Shown here: positions 33,581-42,745 of the stretch, piece by piece
How the letters are laid out: each line of letters opens with the position of its first letter
How positions within the stretch are numbered: position 1 is the first letter of the stretch
Origin: Sunxiuqinia sp965372405
Lineage (GTDB): Bacteria > Bacteroidota > Bacteroidia > Bacteroidales > Prolixibacteraceae
DNA: 64,000 bases
Assembly: GCA_965372405.1 (NCBI GenBank)
Contig: CBDVCE010000009.1
Coordinates: 29,153 to 93,152 of the forward strand
Direction of reading: 5' to 3'
Made by a program: the position numbers and the translations under genes
The notes under the pieces: model-generated
What the model was told of the DNA's origin: nothing
Database searches by the model: none
Seen by the model: the letters and a program-made list of their open reading frames with translations, nothing else

Positions 33581-35635
33581 TTATTTTATAAGGTCAACAC
33601 TGCGACGAACAAATTTATCCAGCGCTTCCCCTTTAAGCATTCCATTTGCTAATAATGCAAGATCAACCATTTGTTTTGCAACCTTGTTATTCTTGCCATA
33701 TTCTTCCAACTTCGATCGTTTATCTTGTTGCAAAGTAGCAATCTCTTTGTTTACATCCTCTAATTTTTCTTTTTCAGCTGCTGGAACTTCTTCCTCTTTC
33801 TTGCCTTCTTTCAATTTCTCCAGAGCTTCACGATCAGAATTCTTCGTATCCAATGATTCTTTAAACGATTTTAGTTCTTCACCAAGACTGCTGTCTTTAT
33901 CTTCCAATACTTTTTTCACCAACTGATGGCCGGTATTAACAACCAAATTTAGACTTTCTGGCAAATCTCCATACATGTTCATACCACCACCTTGTAATTT
34001 TCCCATGTCTTTCATGCGACGCATAAATTCGTTTCTGGTAATTACAATTGGCTGTGAAGATTCTCCCATGTTTTTGAAATCAACCAGGTAGTTAATGCCA
34101 TCTGAATCAGGACAAACAGATTGGAATACCGGACTCAATTCATCTTTATCTTCCCAGCTTAATTCCTCAACTACTTCGTCCTTTTGAATCAGATTTTCAA
34201 CAATATCCGAATCAACACGTACAAAACGTTTGTCGGTATACTTCTGCTCAAATTTATTTAGCAATGGAGTGGTCAGAGCACCATCCATAATCAACACATC
34301 ATACCCTTTATCTTTTGCTGTTTGAACAAAAGTGTATTGCTCATTCATATCATTGGTATATAAATAAACAAGGTTATTTTCTTTATTCGTCTGGTTCTCT
34401 TTAATTACGGTTTCATATTCCTCAAAAGTGAAATACTTGCCTTCTGAATTTTTGAACAAGAAGAAATTCATAGCACGCTCTGCAAATTTCTCATCGGTAA
34501 GCATTCCATATTCAATGAATATTTTCAGATCGTCCCACTTCTTTTCAAAATCTTCACGGTTTTCTTTAAATAAGTCATTAAGCCTATCCGCTACTTTTTT
34601 GGCAATATGATTACTAATTTTTTTCACATTTGAATCACTCTGTAAATAGGAACGGGAAACATTCAAAGGAATGTCAGGTGAATCAATTACACCATGCAAT
34701 AAAGTCAGAAATTCAGGAACAATACCTTCAACAGAATCGGTAACAAAAACCTGGTTACTGTACAATTGAATCTTGTTCTTCTGGATTTCAATGGTATTTT
34801 TCAATTTCGGAAAATATAAAATACCTGTCAGGTTAAATGGATAATCAACATTCAAATGAATATTAAATAGCGGATCATCACCCATTGGATACAACTGACG
34901 ATAAAAGCCTGAATAATCTTCATCTTTCAAATCAACTGGTTTTTTAGTCCAGGCAGGATCAACAACATTAATTTGATTGTCTTCTTCTTTCTCAATCTCT
35001 TTACCATCTTTCCATTCAGTTTGTTTTCCAAACACCACAGGAACTGGCAAAAATTTACAGTATTTATTCAGTATTTCAGAGATTCTTACTTTTTCCAGAA
35101 ACTCTTCAGACTCTTCATTTATATACATGATGATGTCAGTACCAACAGCCTCACGTTCTGCATCTTCAACTGAATAATCAGGACTTCCATCACAGCTCCA
35201 TTTAATAGCAGTTGAGTCTTCCTTGTACGATTTAGTAATGATTTCAACTTTCTGTGAAACCATGAAAGAAGAGTAAAATCCTAAACCAAAATGACCAATA
35301 ATCGCATTGGCATCACTTTCATATTTCTCTAGAAATTCATTTGCGCCCGAAAAAGCAATCTGGTTAATAAACTTTTCAATCTCTTCGGTTGTCATCCCTA
35401 ATCCATTGTCTGAAATAGTGATAGTTTTGTTTTCTTTATCAAGACTAACGTTGACTTTTGCATTCTCTACAGAAACAGTGGTATCACCCCTACTCGCTAA
35501 TGTGCGCAACTTTTGTGTTGCATCTACTGCATTTGAAATAATCTCACGAAGAAAAATATCATGATCTGAATACAGGAATTTTTTAATGATTGGAAATAAA
35601 TTGTCACTGGATACGCCAATTTTACCTTTTTGCAT
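33581..35635 (-). CDS. htpG: Hsp90-family chaperone HtpG
   Basis: This 684-residue Hsp90 begins MQKGKIGVSSDNLFPI. The N-terminal GHKL ATPase domain has EIISNAVDA, TISDNGLGM and GHFGLGFYSSFMV near residue 120. The middle domain carries the conserved RSYLQSD-containing stretch with catalytic Arg (NVSRSYLQSD, about residue 340). The C-terminal dimerisation domain contains an acidic/lysine-rich insertion (KLKEGKKEEEVPAAEKEK), usual in Bacteroidota HtpG. An in-frame ATG at 35680 would add 15 unusual residues and is unlikely to be the start. Confidence 0.95.
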   Translation of the reverse strand: MQKGKIGVSSDNLFPIIKKFLYSDHDIFLREIISNAVDATQKLRTLASRGDTTVSVENAKVNVSLDKENKTITISDNGLGMTTEEIEKFINQIAFSGANEFLEKYESDANAIIGHFGLGFYSSFMVSQKVEIITKSYKEDSTAIKWSCDGSPDYSVEDAEREAVGTDIIMYINEESEEFLEKVRISEILNKYCKFLPVPVVFGKQTEWKDGKEIEKEEDNQINVVDPAWTKKPVDLKDEDYSGFYRQLYPMGDDPLFNIHLNVDYPFNLTGILYFPKLKNTIEIQKNKIQLYSNQVFVTDSVEGIVPEFLTLLHGVIDSPDIPLNVSRSYLQSDSNVKKISNHIAKKVADRLNDLFKENREDFEKKWDDLKIFIEYGMLTDEKFAERAMNFFLFKNSEGKYFTFEEYETVIKENQTNKENNLVYLYTNDMNEQYTFVQTAKDKGYDVLIMDGALTTPLLNKFEQKYTDKRFVRVDSDIVENLIQKDEVVEELSWEDKDELSPVFQSVCPDSDGINYLVDFKNMGESSQPIVITRNEFMRRMKDMGKLQGGGMNMYGDLPESLNLVVNTGHQLVKKVLEDKDSSLGEELKSFKESLDTKNSDREALEKLKEGKKEEEVPAAEKEKLEDVNKEIATLQQDKRSKLEEYGKNNKVAKQMVDLALLANGMLKGEALDKFVRRSVDLIK

Positions 35636-35706
35636 CTTTATTTTAATTTTTAGTTTAACATCAATTGTTGTGCTCTGCATTTATCAAAGCTTATGCCAAT
35701 ACCCTA

Positions 35707-35725
35707 AAGTGACTTTTTGTCACTT
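35707..35725. promoter_or_regulatory. Inverted repeat upstream of htpG
   Basis: AAGTGAC-TTTTT-GTCACTT, a perfect 7-base inverted repeat about 72 bases upstream of the htpG start. It is not a CIRCE element. It could be an operator for a heat-shock regulator, or a leftover hairpin; only position supports the regulatory reading. Confidence 0.4.
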
Positions 35726-35766
35726 GATGAGAAATTGAATTCAGCCAAAAACTGCTTTTTGTGCAC

Positions 35767-35795
35767 AAAAAAACGCCCTGTCATCAACAAGGCGT
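35767..35795 (-). terminator. Rho-independent terminator after the GH18 gene
   Basis: ACGCC (35773-35777) pairs with GGCGT (35791-35795), extended inward by a further TG/CA pairing across one mismatch. On the minus strand the hairpin is followed by seven U residues (35767-35773). It lies 27 bases after the stop of the gene at 35822. Confidence 0.75.
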
Positions 35796-35821
35796 CATTT
35801 ATATGAACTTTAAAATCAATT

Positions 35822-37021
35822 CTATTTTACAGCTTCGCTATAGATTGCATCAAGCAAGCTATTTGCTTCTTTGGTATCATTGCCCAACTCCCAGAACATT
35901 ATTCCACCCAGATCATTGTCAATAGCAAACCTGGCCTTCAATTTTACAGATGCTGTATCATCATATGAAATAAATACACTGTCTGTCGCATTATACAAGT
36001 AAGGTGCTTTTGCGACAGGATCCCAATAACGTATAAAGCCGTTTTTGTTTTCATACTTGTCACGTATGTTTCGATAAGCTGCCCAACCGGTATGAACTCC
36101 CTTGTTGGGTTGGTACAAACCATTATTTTCAGGAGGAACGCCTTTCCATGCTCTACCATAAAAGGCTCCACCAATTACCAACTGCTCAGGTTTGACTCCC
36201 AATTTCAAACAATAATCAACAATATATTCTGCCGAACGTGGATTAAATTTAGTCCCTTGCTTTTTCCTTCGTTCTTCCATTTCGTTAATCATTTCCATCA
36301 TTGCAGTCCCTTCAATATCGTCCATTGTCACCCACCCCAAATTGGTATGATGAGCTGTAACTGGAGAATTACCACCTATCAGATCGTAAGTCATAATATT
36401 CATATAATCCGCATACTTCATCACCTCCAAGGTTTCAATATAATCGTAATATCTTTCCCATCCTGCAGATGCAAAAGTAAGCACCAGCTTTTCCCCTGTT
36501 GCATCCATCGCTTCACGAAGTTCTTTCATCAATGCTGTAAAGTTTTTGGTATCCTGAGGTCCATAGGGATTCCCTGCACCACGCAAACCCGGATATTCCC
36601 AATCAATATCAACTCCATCCAGATTATACTCATTGATAAATTTAATGGTACTTTCCACGAATTTCTTGCGAGACTCAACAGTTTCTGCCATTCCGGAGAA
36701 ACCTTCACAACCTCCCCAGCCCCCGCAGGCAATCATTACTTTTATATGCGGATGGTTTTTCTTTTGAGCAACAAGCTGATGCAGCTTTTCTGAACTACCT
36801 TCATTTTTAAATTTCATTTCGCCATCAAGCACTTCCGTGAATGAAAAGATTATATGCGTCAATTTACCCAAAGGAAGTTTTTCGGGTTGATATTCTTTTT
36901 CAGCCACATAATAGGCCATTATCACACCCTTAGGTTTAGCGATCTCCTCCTTTTTAGTTGGCTTGCATGAAAACAGGAAAAGAGCAACAAATAAGTAGGA
37001 TAAGATTTTTTCAGTGGTCAT
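35822..37021 (-). CDS. GH18 family glycoside hydrolase lipoprotein (chitinase-like)
   Basis: This 399-residue protein has a lipoprotein signal (LFVALFLFSC, lipid-anchored Cys at about 19) and a GH18 TIM barrel. The catalytic motif DGVDIDWEYPG (DxxDxDxE) is at about residues 140-150, preceded by VMIACGGWG and followed by a YADYMNIMTYD strand. A short insertion with GAFYGRAWKGVP near residue 290 fits the chitinase insertion domain. Substrates may be chitin or GlcNAc-containing glycans. The ATG at 37019-37021 gives a proper lipoprotein signal, unlike one 19 codons upstream. Confidence 0.92.
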   Translation of the reverse strand: MTTEKILSYLFVALFLFSCKPTKKEEIAKPKGVIMAYYVAEKEYQPEKLPLGKLTHIIFSFTEVLDGEMKFKNEGSSEKLHQLVAQKKNHPHIKVMIACGGWGGCEGFSGMAETVESRKKFVESTIKFINEYNLDGVDIDWEYPGLRGAGNPYGPQDTKNFTALMKELREAMDATGEKLVLTFASAGWERYYDYIETLEVMKYADYMNIMTYDLIGGNSPVTAHHTNLGWVTMDDIEGTAMMEMINEMEERRKKQGTKFNPRSAEYIVDYCLKLGVKPEQLVIGGAFYGRAWKGVPPENNGLYQPNKGVHTGWAAYRNIRDKYENKNGFIRYWDPVAKAPYLYNATDSVFISYDDTASVKLKARFAIDNDLGGIMFWELGNDTKEANSLLDAIYSEAVK

Positions 37022-37139
37022 AACACTTGTTTTTAGGTTCTTAGATAAAGATATTGTTTTTACGACAGGCACATTCATTTCAGAATAGATTATTTGTGAA
37101 AATTGTGACTTAAGTCTGCATTATTCTAAGTTTCTAAGC

Positions 37140-37147
37140 TAATTTTG
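37140..37147 (+). promoter_or_regulatory. -7 box of the class V aminotransferase gene
   Basis: TAATTTTG matches TAnnTTTG. No clear -33 TTTG stands at the right distance. Transcription would start near 37154, which selects the ATG at 37172 over one at 37145. Confidence 0.5.
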
Positions 37148-37171
37148 CACAAGTTCAAAAATAGACAAATC

Positions 37172-38638
37172 ATGAGTTTGCTTGAAAAACATTTCAAAAG
37201 CTTTAGGAAAAATACAATTGGAATTGATAAGAAGTTTGAAAGTCCCTTTGGGATGAAAAAGCAAATTTATGGAGACTGGATTGCAAGTGGGAGACTATAT
37301 CGTCCAATCGAAAAACGAATTCAGGAAGAAATCGGATCATACATAGGAAACACACATTCCGAAACTAGTGAAACAGGTGCATTAATGACCAACGCCTATC
37401 AACTTTCACACCAAATAATTAAACAACATTGCAATGCAGACCCAAACGACATAATCATTACAGCCGGTTTTGGGATGACGACCGTTATAAATAAGTTTCA
37501 GCGAATTCTTGGCTTAAAGCTGTGCGGAAAAATATCAGGAAATACATGCATCAAAGAGCGCGAAAAGCCCGTGGTATTTATTTCGCACATGGAACACCAC
37601 TCCAACCATACCAGCTGGTATGAAACGACTGCCGATGTGGTTATTGTTGAACCAGGAAAGGATTTACTGATCGATCCTGAAAACCTTCGCAAAAAGCTTG
37701 AAGAATATAAAGATCGCCCTTTTAAAATAGGCTCGTTTACTGCATGCTCCAATGTTACAGGCATTCGCACTCCATATTCTGAATTAGCCAAAGTAATGCA
37801 CGAATTTGGAGGAGTCGTATTTATTGATTTTGCGGCTTCAGCACCTTATGATGAAATTAACATGCACCCTGAAGATCCAATGATGAAACTGGATGCAGTT
37901 ATGTTTTCTCCACATAAATTCTTGGGTGGACCAGGTTCTTCCGGCGTTTTAATTTTTGACAAATCGATGTACCATAATTCTGTTCCTGATCATCCTGGTG
38001 GTGGTACTGTTGACTGGACGAACCCTTGGGGAAAGTATAAATATGTTGACAATATTGAAGCCAGAGAAGATGGTGGAACTCCCGGTTTTCTTCAATCAAT
38101 AAAAACCGCTCTTTGCTTTCAGTTAAAAGACCAAATGGGAATTGACAAAATCAGAGAAAGAGAAGAAGAACTTCTGGAACTGGCTTTTGATGGGCTTGAC
38201 AGTATTCCTGAGGTTAACATTCTTGCCAATAAACAACGCGACCGGCTTGGTGTAATTTCATTCTATATAAAGAACTTACATTACAACCTGGTAGTTCGCT
38301 TATTAAACGACAAGTATGGAATTCAAGTACGTGGCGGTTGTGCATGTGCCGGAACCTATGGCCATTTCCTTTTGGAAGTAAATGCCGACCAGTCAAATAA
38401 GATTACAGAACAAATCAATGAAGGAGACATGTCGGAAAAGCCAGGATGGATACGTTGGTCACTTCATCCAATAATGACAAACAAAGAGCTTAAGATTTTC
38501 ATTGTTGCGCTGAAGGACATTGTCGCAAATATTGTTGATTACCAAAAGGATTACGAACCTGTTCCACGTACAAATACCTTTCGTCATAAAAATGAAAAAG
38601 ACTACATGCAGGTCACTCGTCCCTGGTTTAAACTTTAA
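37172..38638 (+). CDS. PLP-dependent class V aminotransferase (cysteine desulfurase/selenocysteine lyase-like)
   Basis: This 488-residue enzyme of fold-type I has the PLP lysine in SPHKFLGGPGSSG (about residue 250), the aspartate ligand in VVFIDFAASAPY, and a HMEHHSNHTSW block where cysteine desulfurases carry the cofactor-stacking His. A C-terminal GGCACAGTYGHFLL segment resembles the mobile Cys loop. It is longer than SufS or IscS (about 400 residues). A role in sulfur mobilisation or cysteine or kynurenine-type chemistry cannot be fixed from sequence. It ends with a 4-base overlap with the convergent response-regulator gene. Confidence 0.82.
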   Translation: MSLLEKHFKSFRKNTIGIDKKFESPFGMKKQIYGDWIASGRLYRPIEKRIQEEIGSYIGNTHSETSETGALMTNAYQLSHQIIKQHCNADPNDIIITAGFGMTTVINKFQRILGLKLCGKISGNTCIKEREKPVVFISHMEHHSNHTSWYETTADVVIVEPGKDLLIDPENLRKKLEEYKDRPFKIGSFTACSNVTGIRTPYSELAKVMHEFGGVVFIDFAASAPYDEINMHPEDPMMKLDAVMFSPHKFLGGPGSSGVLIFDKSMYHNSVPDHPGGGTVDWTNPWGKYKYVDNIEAREDGGTPGFLQSIKTALCFQLKDQMGIDKIREREEELLELAFDGLDSIPEVNILANKQRDRLGVISFYIKNLHYNLVVRLLNDKYGIQVRGGCACAGTYGHFLLEVNADQSNKITEQINEGDMSEKPGWIRWSLHPIMTNKELKIFIVALKDIVANIVDYQKDYEPVPRTNTFRHKNEKDYMQVTRPWFKL

Positions 38639-39318
38639 GGTTTAAAAACTTTCAAAAACTGGTCTTTATAAGTAGCACTAATGGGAAGCATAGTTTCACC
38701 AATGCTCACCTGATTACCTTCGATGTAATCAATTTTTGAGAGGGAAACCAAATAAGATTTATGGATGCGGCAAAATTGATCTTCAGGTAGTTTTTCCATA
38801 AATGCTGAAAGACGCTCATAGACTGTTAGCGAACGATCATTTGTATTTATTCGAATATAGTCACCCATGGCCTCTACAGATATAATCTGCTTATACTCCA
38901 AGCGATAAAGCTTTTTATCGGCTTTTACAAGAATAGATCCTTCGCCTGTTTTTTGCTGTCCCGCTTTTTCCAAAAAACGATTAACAGCTTTTAAAAATCG
39001 ATCTTGTGGAACAGGTTTTAATAGATAATCAATTGCTTCCAATTCAAAACCCTCAACAGCAAATTCAGGATAAGCTGTAATAAATATAATTGCAGGAGGT
39101 TTACTTAAGCTCTTCACAAAATTCACCCCTGATAAACGGGGCATATTAATATCCAAAAAGATCAGGTCGATTTCATTACCCTGTAGAAATTCACGAGCAT
39201 CAAATGCATTTGCAAACTGCCCTGCTAATTCAAATTCGGGACAGTCCTCCAAATAGTCTACAATCACTTCTCTTGAAAGCGGTTCATCATCAACAATTAT
39301 ACATTTAAATCTTCTCAT
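38635..39318 (-). CDS. LytTR-family response regulator
   Basis: This 227-residue regulator has a receiver domain (about 1-120) with the acidic pair DDE near residue 10, phospho-acceptor Asp in LIFLDINMPRLSG (about 56), Thr in FITAYPEFAVEG and Lys in LLKPVPQDRF. The C-terminal LytTR DNA-binding domain (about 130-227) includes FCRIHKSYLVSLSKIDYIEG. It is paired with the LytS-type kinase upstream, with a 4-base ATGA overlap, so the two are translationally coupled. The target promoter is unknown. Confidence 0.93.
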   Translation of the reverse strand: MRRFKCIIVDDEPLSREVIVDYLEDCPEFELAGQFANAFDAREFLQGNEIDLIFLDINMPRLSGVNFVKSLSKPPAIIFITAYPEFAVEGFELEAIDYLLKPVPQDRFLKAVNRFLEKAGQQKTGEGSILVKADKKLYRLEYKQIISVEAMGDYIRINTNDRSLTVYERLSAFMEKLPEDQFCRIHKSYLVSLSKIDYIEGNQVSIGETMLPISATYKDQFLKVFKP

Positions 39319-40349
39319 GATAATTGAATATTCAGATTTACAACAAACTCACTTTCCGTAGATCTTACATTTAACTGGTGCTTTTCAGGATATAATAGTT
39401 CCAATCGTTTAATCACGTTTTTAATTCCAAACCCTTTATACTTTTCATTTTCAGTAACAGGATATTCGCCAGACGAGTTTGTAATCTCAAATGCAATTTC
39501 TTCGGCACTAACTTTCCATCGTATCTTTATAAACTTCACTTTACTTTCAGATTGAGGAGCATACTTAAAAGCATTTTCAATAAATGCCAAGAAAAGTAGT
39601 GGTGCAATTTTCTGATTGCCGATTTCTCCCTCTGTAACGACGTCCAGCTTCAGGTTTTTGTCGAGTCGTAATTGCTGAAGGTTAATGTACTTCTTTAAAA
39701 AATCGAGTTCATCTTTCAAACTTATCTCAGCTGTTTCAGCATCATAAATTACATACCGAAGTACATCTGATAATTTCACAATTGCCTCAGGTGTTAAATC
39801 CGATTTTTTTCTGGAGAGGCTATAAATACTATTTAAGCTATTGAATAAAAAATGAGGATTGATTTGAGAACGTAGTGCTTTCAATTCACTGGATGTCTTT
39901 TCACGTTCTGCCTCATTTAGTTTAAACCAACTTCGGGCTAACCTGATTAAAGTTGTAAGTACCAGATAAACCGAAAAGTAAAGCGATATATCCCAGAAGT
40001 CGTAATAAGCAATAAAGAAATACCCCTCCAGAATTATATCAATCCATTCTTCAAAAAGAATAAGATAAAAAAGAGCACCTGCCGAAATTGCTGCAGTAAC
40101 TGATATTCCATAATATAAATACCTTTCCCGCTCCAAAAAAAGTGGTGCAAAAACATACAAATTCAAGTATGTTACCAAAACTATAGGAAGGTGAAATATT
40201 GCAGTATAAATGACATCAATTCTGGAGATTTCAGCCGAAACTTTTAGAATATTCATCAATACTAAAAAGGAGAAAGCCCAAAAGAGGGTGTGTTGTACAA
40301 TCCTGCTGAGGGCTATTCTTTTTAATATGTTTTCAAAGACTTCTAACAC
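39315..40349 (-). CDS. LytS/YehU-type sensor histidine kinase
   Basis: This 344-residue membrane kinase has four or five N-terminal transmembrane helices (about 15-140). The His_kinase domain (PF06580) has the phospho-acceptor in SQINPHFLFNSLNSIYSL (about residue 167), followed by a HATPase domain with LAFIENAFKYAP and a KGFGIKNVIKRLELLY segment. The partner LytTR regulator follows with a 4-base overlap. A lipoprotein gene lies immediately upstream, with its stop adjacent to this start, and may be part of the same signalling operon. Confidence 0.92.
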   Translation of the reverse strand: MLEVFENILKRIALSRIVQHTLFWAFSFLVLMNILKVSAEISRIDVIYTAIFHLPIVLVTYLNLYVFAPLFLERERYLYYGISVTAAISAGALFYLILFEEWIDIILEGYFFIAYYDFWDISLYFSVYLVLTTLIRLARSWFKLNEAEREKTSSELKALRSQINPHFLFNSLNSIYSLSRKKSDLTPEAIVKLSDVLRYVIYDAETAEISLKDELDFLKKYINLQQLRLDKNLKLDVVTEGEIGNQKIAPLLFLAFIENAFKYAPQSESKVKFIKIRWKVSAEEIAFEITNSSGEYPVTENEKYKGFGIKNVIKRLELLYPEKHQLNVRSTESEFVVNLNIQLS

Positions 40350-40973
40350 CTATTGCTTGGTCAAATTAATAGTATAATCTTCTTCAAAAGCTTCTTCCGA
40401 ATTTACATATTTTAATACGAATTTCTGCAACTCTTTGGGTTTTGCCGTTAATAACACCATTTCTTCAGTTTTTTCATGGTGAATGCGAATTTTATTCCGC
40501 TGAATCAGGCTCCCCAACCATTCAGGATTAAAATATTTAATGTTTGTCTGGTCGCCATTTAGCTCCAGTTTTGCAAAAACATGAACGGGGAATAAATACA
40601 TATCAAAGAAACTATCAGGGCCATCTTCCAAGTGATCTTCCATGAAAAAGTCAATAAAATAATACTCTTCAAGCTTTACAATTCTTGCAGCAATTGATCG
40701 CTCGCTATAAGCAGTATCTTCTTGGGCTTTAATATTTAGGTAATAGGCGCTGCTGTCGTATTTCACAGTCCCTCCAAAAAACCATTTACTGGTTGTCTTA
40801 TGCTCGAATTTCCAGATTGTGGAGTCCTGATCCATCCATTCTCCAAGAAGTAAATCATTTTCGAATAAATCATCTTCGGTATACAACGGATAAAAAGAAT
40901 AAACGAAACAACCTGACAATGCAAAAACAAGAGCTGTCAGAAATAAAACGGATTTCATCTTTATGCGTTTCAT
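40350..40973 (-). CDS. Lipoprotein of unknown function preceding a LytS/LytTR pair
   Basis: This 207-residue protein has a clear lipoprotein signal (VFALSGC, anchored Cys at about residue 22). The mature part opens FYPLYTEDDLFENDLLLGEW, a segment found in Bacteroidota lipoproteins with a lipocalin-like layout, and is beta-rich throughout. I cannot assign a function. The ATG at 40971-40973 is preferred since the next one upstream adds a non-signal leader. It abuts the kinase gene, so it may be a sensor accessory or simply the first gene of the operon. Confidence 0.7.
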   Translation of the reverse strand: MKRIKMKSVLFLTALVFALSGCFVYSFYPLYTEDDLFENDLLLGEWMDQDSTIWKFEHKTTSKWFFGGTVKYDSSAYYLNIKAQEDTAYSERSIAARIVKLEEYYFIDFFMEDHLEDGPDSFFDMYLFPVHVFAKLELNGDQTNIKYFNPEWLGSLIQRNKIRIHHEKTEEMVLLTAKPKELQKFVLKYVNSEEAFEEDYTINLTKQ

Positions 40974-41149
40974 AATTTTTGATTTTAAAGTTTGATTCAA
41001 AGCAAAAGAATTAAACGACATCGCCAAAATTTATTCGTTGACCTGAATGGTTTTCTCGTTGTGTTCCGAATTAACACGAATCAGTCATTGTCTTCCTATT
41101 CACTTTTCTAAATTTTACACTATACAACCGGAGAAAAAGAAAAATAGTT

Positions 41150-41178
41150 ATTCCGATCGGCAGTTGCCGGATCGGAAT
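41150..41178. repeat. Palindromic repeat, GATC/CCGG type
   Basis: ATTCCGATC (41150-41158) and GATCGGAAT (41170-41178) are perfect inverted arms; the middle adds GGCA/TGCC pairing with one bulged G. A related palindrome lies 34 bases on. Such dispersed palindromes are common in Bacteroidota intergenic DNA. Confidence 0.6.
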
Positions 41179-41212
41179 CTGCTTTAAGATGGGCTTTCCT
41201 TCTTTTATGGAG

Positions 41213-41241
41213 ATCCTGATCCGGCAGCTGCCGGACAGGAT
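41213..41241. repeat. Palindromic repeat, second copy-like unit
   Basis: ATCCTG (41213-41218) and CAGGAT (41236-41241) flank the perfect 14-base palindrome CCGGCAGCTGCCGG (41221-41234). It shares the GATCCGGCA-type core with the unit at 41150-41178. Confidence 0.6.
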
Positions 41242-41287
41242 AACTTGCAGGATGACTTTATCAAAAATTTTCAAATTAACATTCAAG

Positions 41288-41625
41288 AATCATCCATTAC
41301 CATCAGGAAATGGATGGGAACCGTTCGGGAATGACAGATTACCTATTGAGAATCAAACAACACCATCAGGAAATGACAAATCACCGGTACTCTTCCATTT
41401 CCGAATGGGACAGGAGCAAAACCTAGTGGTACAGGAGCATTTCCATATGGTGCAGAAGCAAATCCAGACGGTACAGAAGCAAAACCTGATGGTGCAGAGC
41501 CAAAACTAACGGTACAGAACCAAAACTTGGCGGTTCCCTAACAAAACCTGACGGTACTGAACTAAAATCTAGTGGTTCCCTCCCAAATCTGATGGTGACG
41601 GAACATTTCGGAGTGGTTACTTGTG
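41288..41625. repeat. Degenerate 20-21-bp tandem array, about 16 units
   Basis: The intergenic stretch between the lipoprotein gene (start 40973) and buk is filled by a degenerate repeat. A GG-containing core recurs at 41428, 41449, 41470, 41491, 41511, 41532, 41553, 41574, 41594 and 41615, that is, with spacings of 21 and sometimes 20 bases. A typical unit is AAACCTGAYGGTACAGAAGC. Upstream units continue to about 41306 in more diverged form. The 20-base units break any reading frame, so the array is not coding. The remaining parts of this 680-base gap show no gene. Confidence 0.7.
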
Positions 41626-41653
41626 TGGAGTATTTTTAGAAACTTTACGTTTT

Positions 41654-42742
41654 TTACCTCAACTTGGGTGTGTATGGTTTTGCTTCAGTTTCGCCACGCG
41701 CAACACGGAGAGCATTCATTGCCAGTGCTTCAAGCTCATCTTCACCCGGATAAACAAAAACTTCAGAAATAAATTCCGTCCTTTTTTTAATGTAATCAGT
41801 CAGGTATTTGTTGTAGGCAAGTCCTCCAGTTAGCAATATACCGTCGACTTTACCTTCATAAATCACAGCCATTTCACCAATCGCTTTTGAAACCTGATAA
41901 CCAAGTGCATCCTGAATTAACTGTGCCTCCTCTTCTCCTTCATCTGCACGTTTCTCAACATCCATGGCACTATTAGTCCCGAGCAAAGCAACAAAACCTC
42001 CTTCACCAACAACCATACGCCTGATTTCCTCTCTGGATAGTTTCCCGTCAAAACACAAATCAATCACCTGCCCTATTGGTAAAGTCCCACTTCGTTCCGG
42101 ACTAAAAGGACCTTCTCCATCCAATGCATTATTAACATCAACAACTCTTCCGTCTTTATGTGCTCCAACTGAAATTCCGCCACCAAGGTGAGCAACAATT
42201 AGGTTCAATTCCTCATACTTTGCTCCAGTTTTTTTTGCATGAATTCTCGCTATTGCCTTTTGGTTTAGTGCATGAAAAATTGAGCGTCTTTCAAATTTTG
42301 GATGCCCGGCAATTCGGGCAATCTCTTCAAGTTCATCCGTAACAACAGGGTCAGCAATGTATGCGTTTGCACCAGGAATTTGCAAAGCAATATAGTCGGC
42401 AATAAGTGGTCCCAGGTTACTGGCATGTTCCCCCAGTATTCCTTCACGAGCATGAGCAAGCATATTATTATCAACTTGATAAACACCAGATTCAAGCGGA
42501 TAAGTTAATCCTCCCCTGCCAATAATGTGCTTGATGGAATCCACCTCAAAACCTTCTTCAACCAAAGCATCAATAATCATCCCTTTCCGGTAATCAAACT
42601 GATCTATTACATTTTGATAGCGTGATAATTCATTAATTGAATGACGTAAGGTTTTCGACAACTTACACTCTTCGTTGTAATAAACAGCAAATTTTGTTGA
42701 AGTAGAACCCGGATTAATCGCTAATATTCGATATTCAGTCAT
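41654..42742 (-). CDS. buk: Butyrate kinase
   Basis: This 362-residue enzyme of the ASKHA fold opens ILAINPGSTSTKFAVY, the family phosphate-binding start. It has IIGRGGLTYPLESGVYQV, VAHLGGGISVGAHKDGRV near residue 185 and DGILLTGGLAYNKYL near 300. It converts butyryl phosphate and ADP to butyrate and ATP; branched-chain acyl kinases are very similar, so isobutyrate or isovalerate are possible. It follows ptb by 3 bases and completes the acid-forming branch of the fermentation cluster. Confidence 0.94.
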   Translation of the reverse strand: MTEYRILAINPGSTSTKFAVYYNEECKLSKTLRHSINELSRYQNVIDQFDYRKGMIIDALVEEGFEVDSIKHIIGRGGLTYPLESGVYQVDNNMLAHAREGILGEHASNLGPLIADYIALQIPGANAYIADPVVTDELEEIARIAGHPKFERRSIFHALNQKAIARIHAKKTGAKYEELNLIVAHLGGGISVGAHKDGRVVDVNNALDGEGPFSPERSGTLPIGQVIDLCFDGKLSREEIRRMVVGEGGFVALLGTNSAMDVEKRADEGEEEAQLIQDALGYQVSKAIGEMAVIYEGKVDGILLTGGLAYNKYLTDYIKKRTEFISEVFVYPGEDELEALAMNALRVARGETEAKPYTPKLR

Positions 42743-42745
42743 AGT

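Noticed and set aside
41189..41509. A 106-codon plus-strand frame with 7-residue repeats such as PSGND.
   Set aside because: It arises from the 20-21-bp tandem array. The period slips to 20 bases, which breaks the frame, and there is no start signal or family resemblance.
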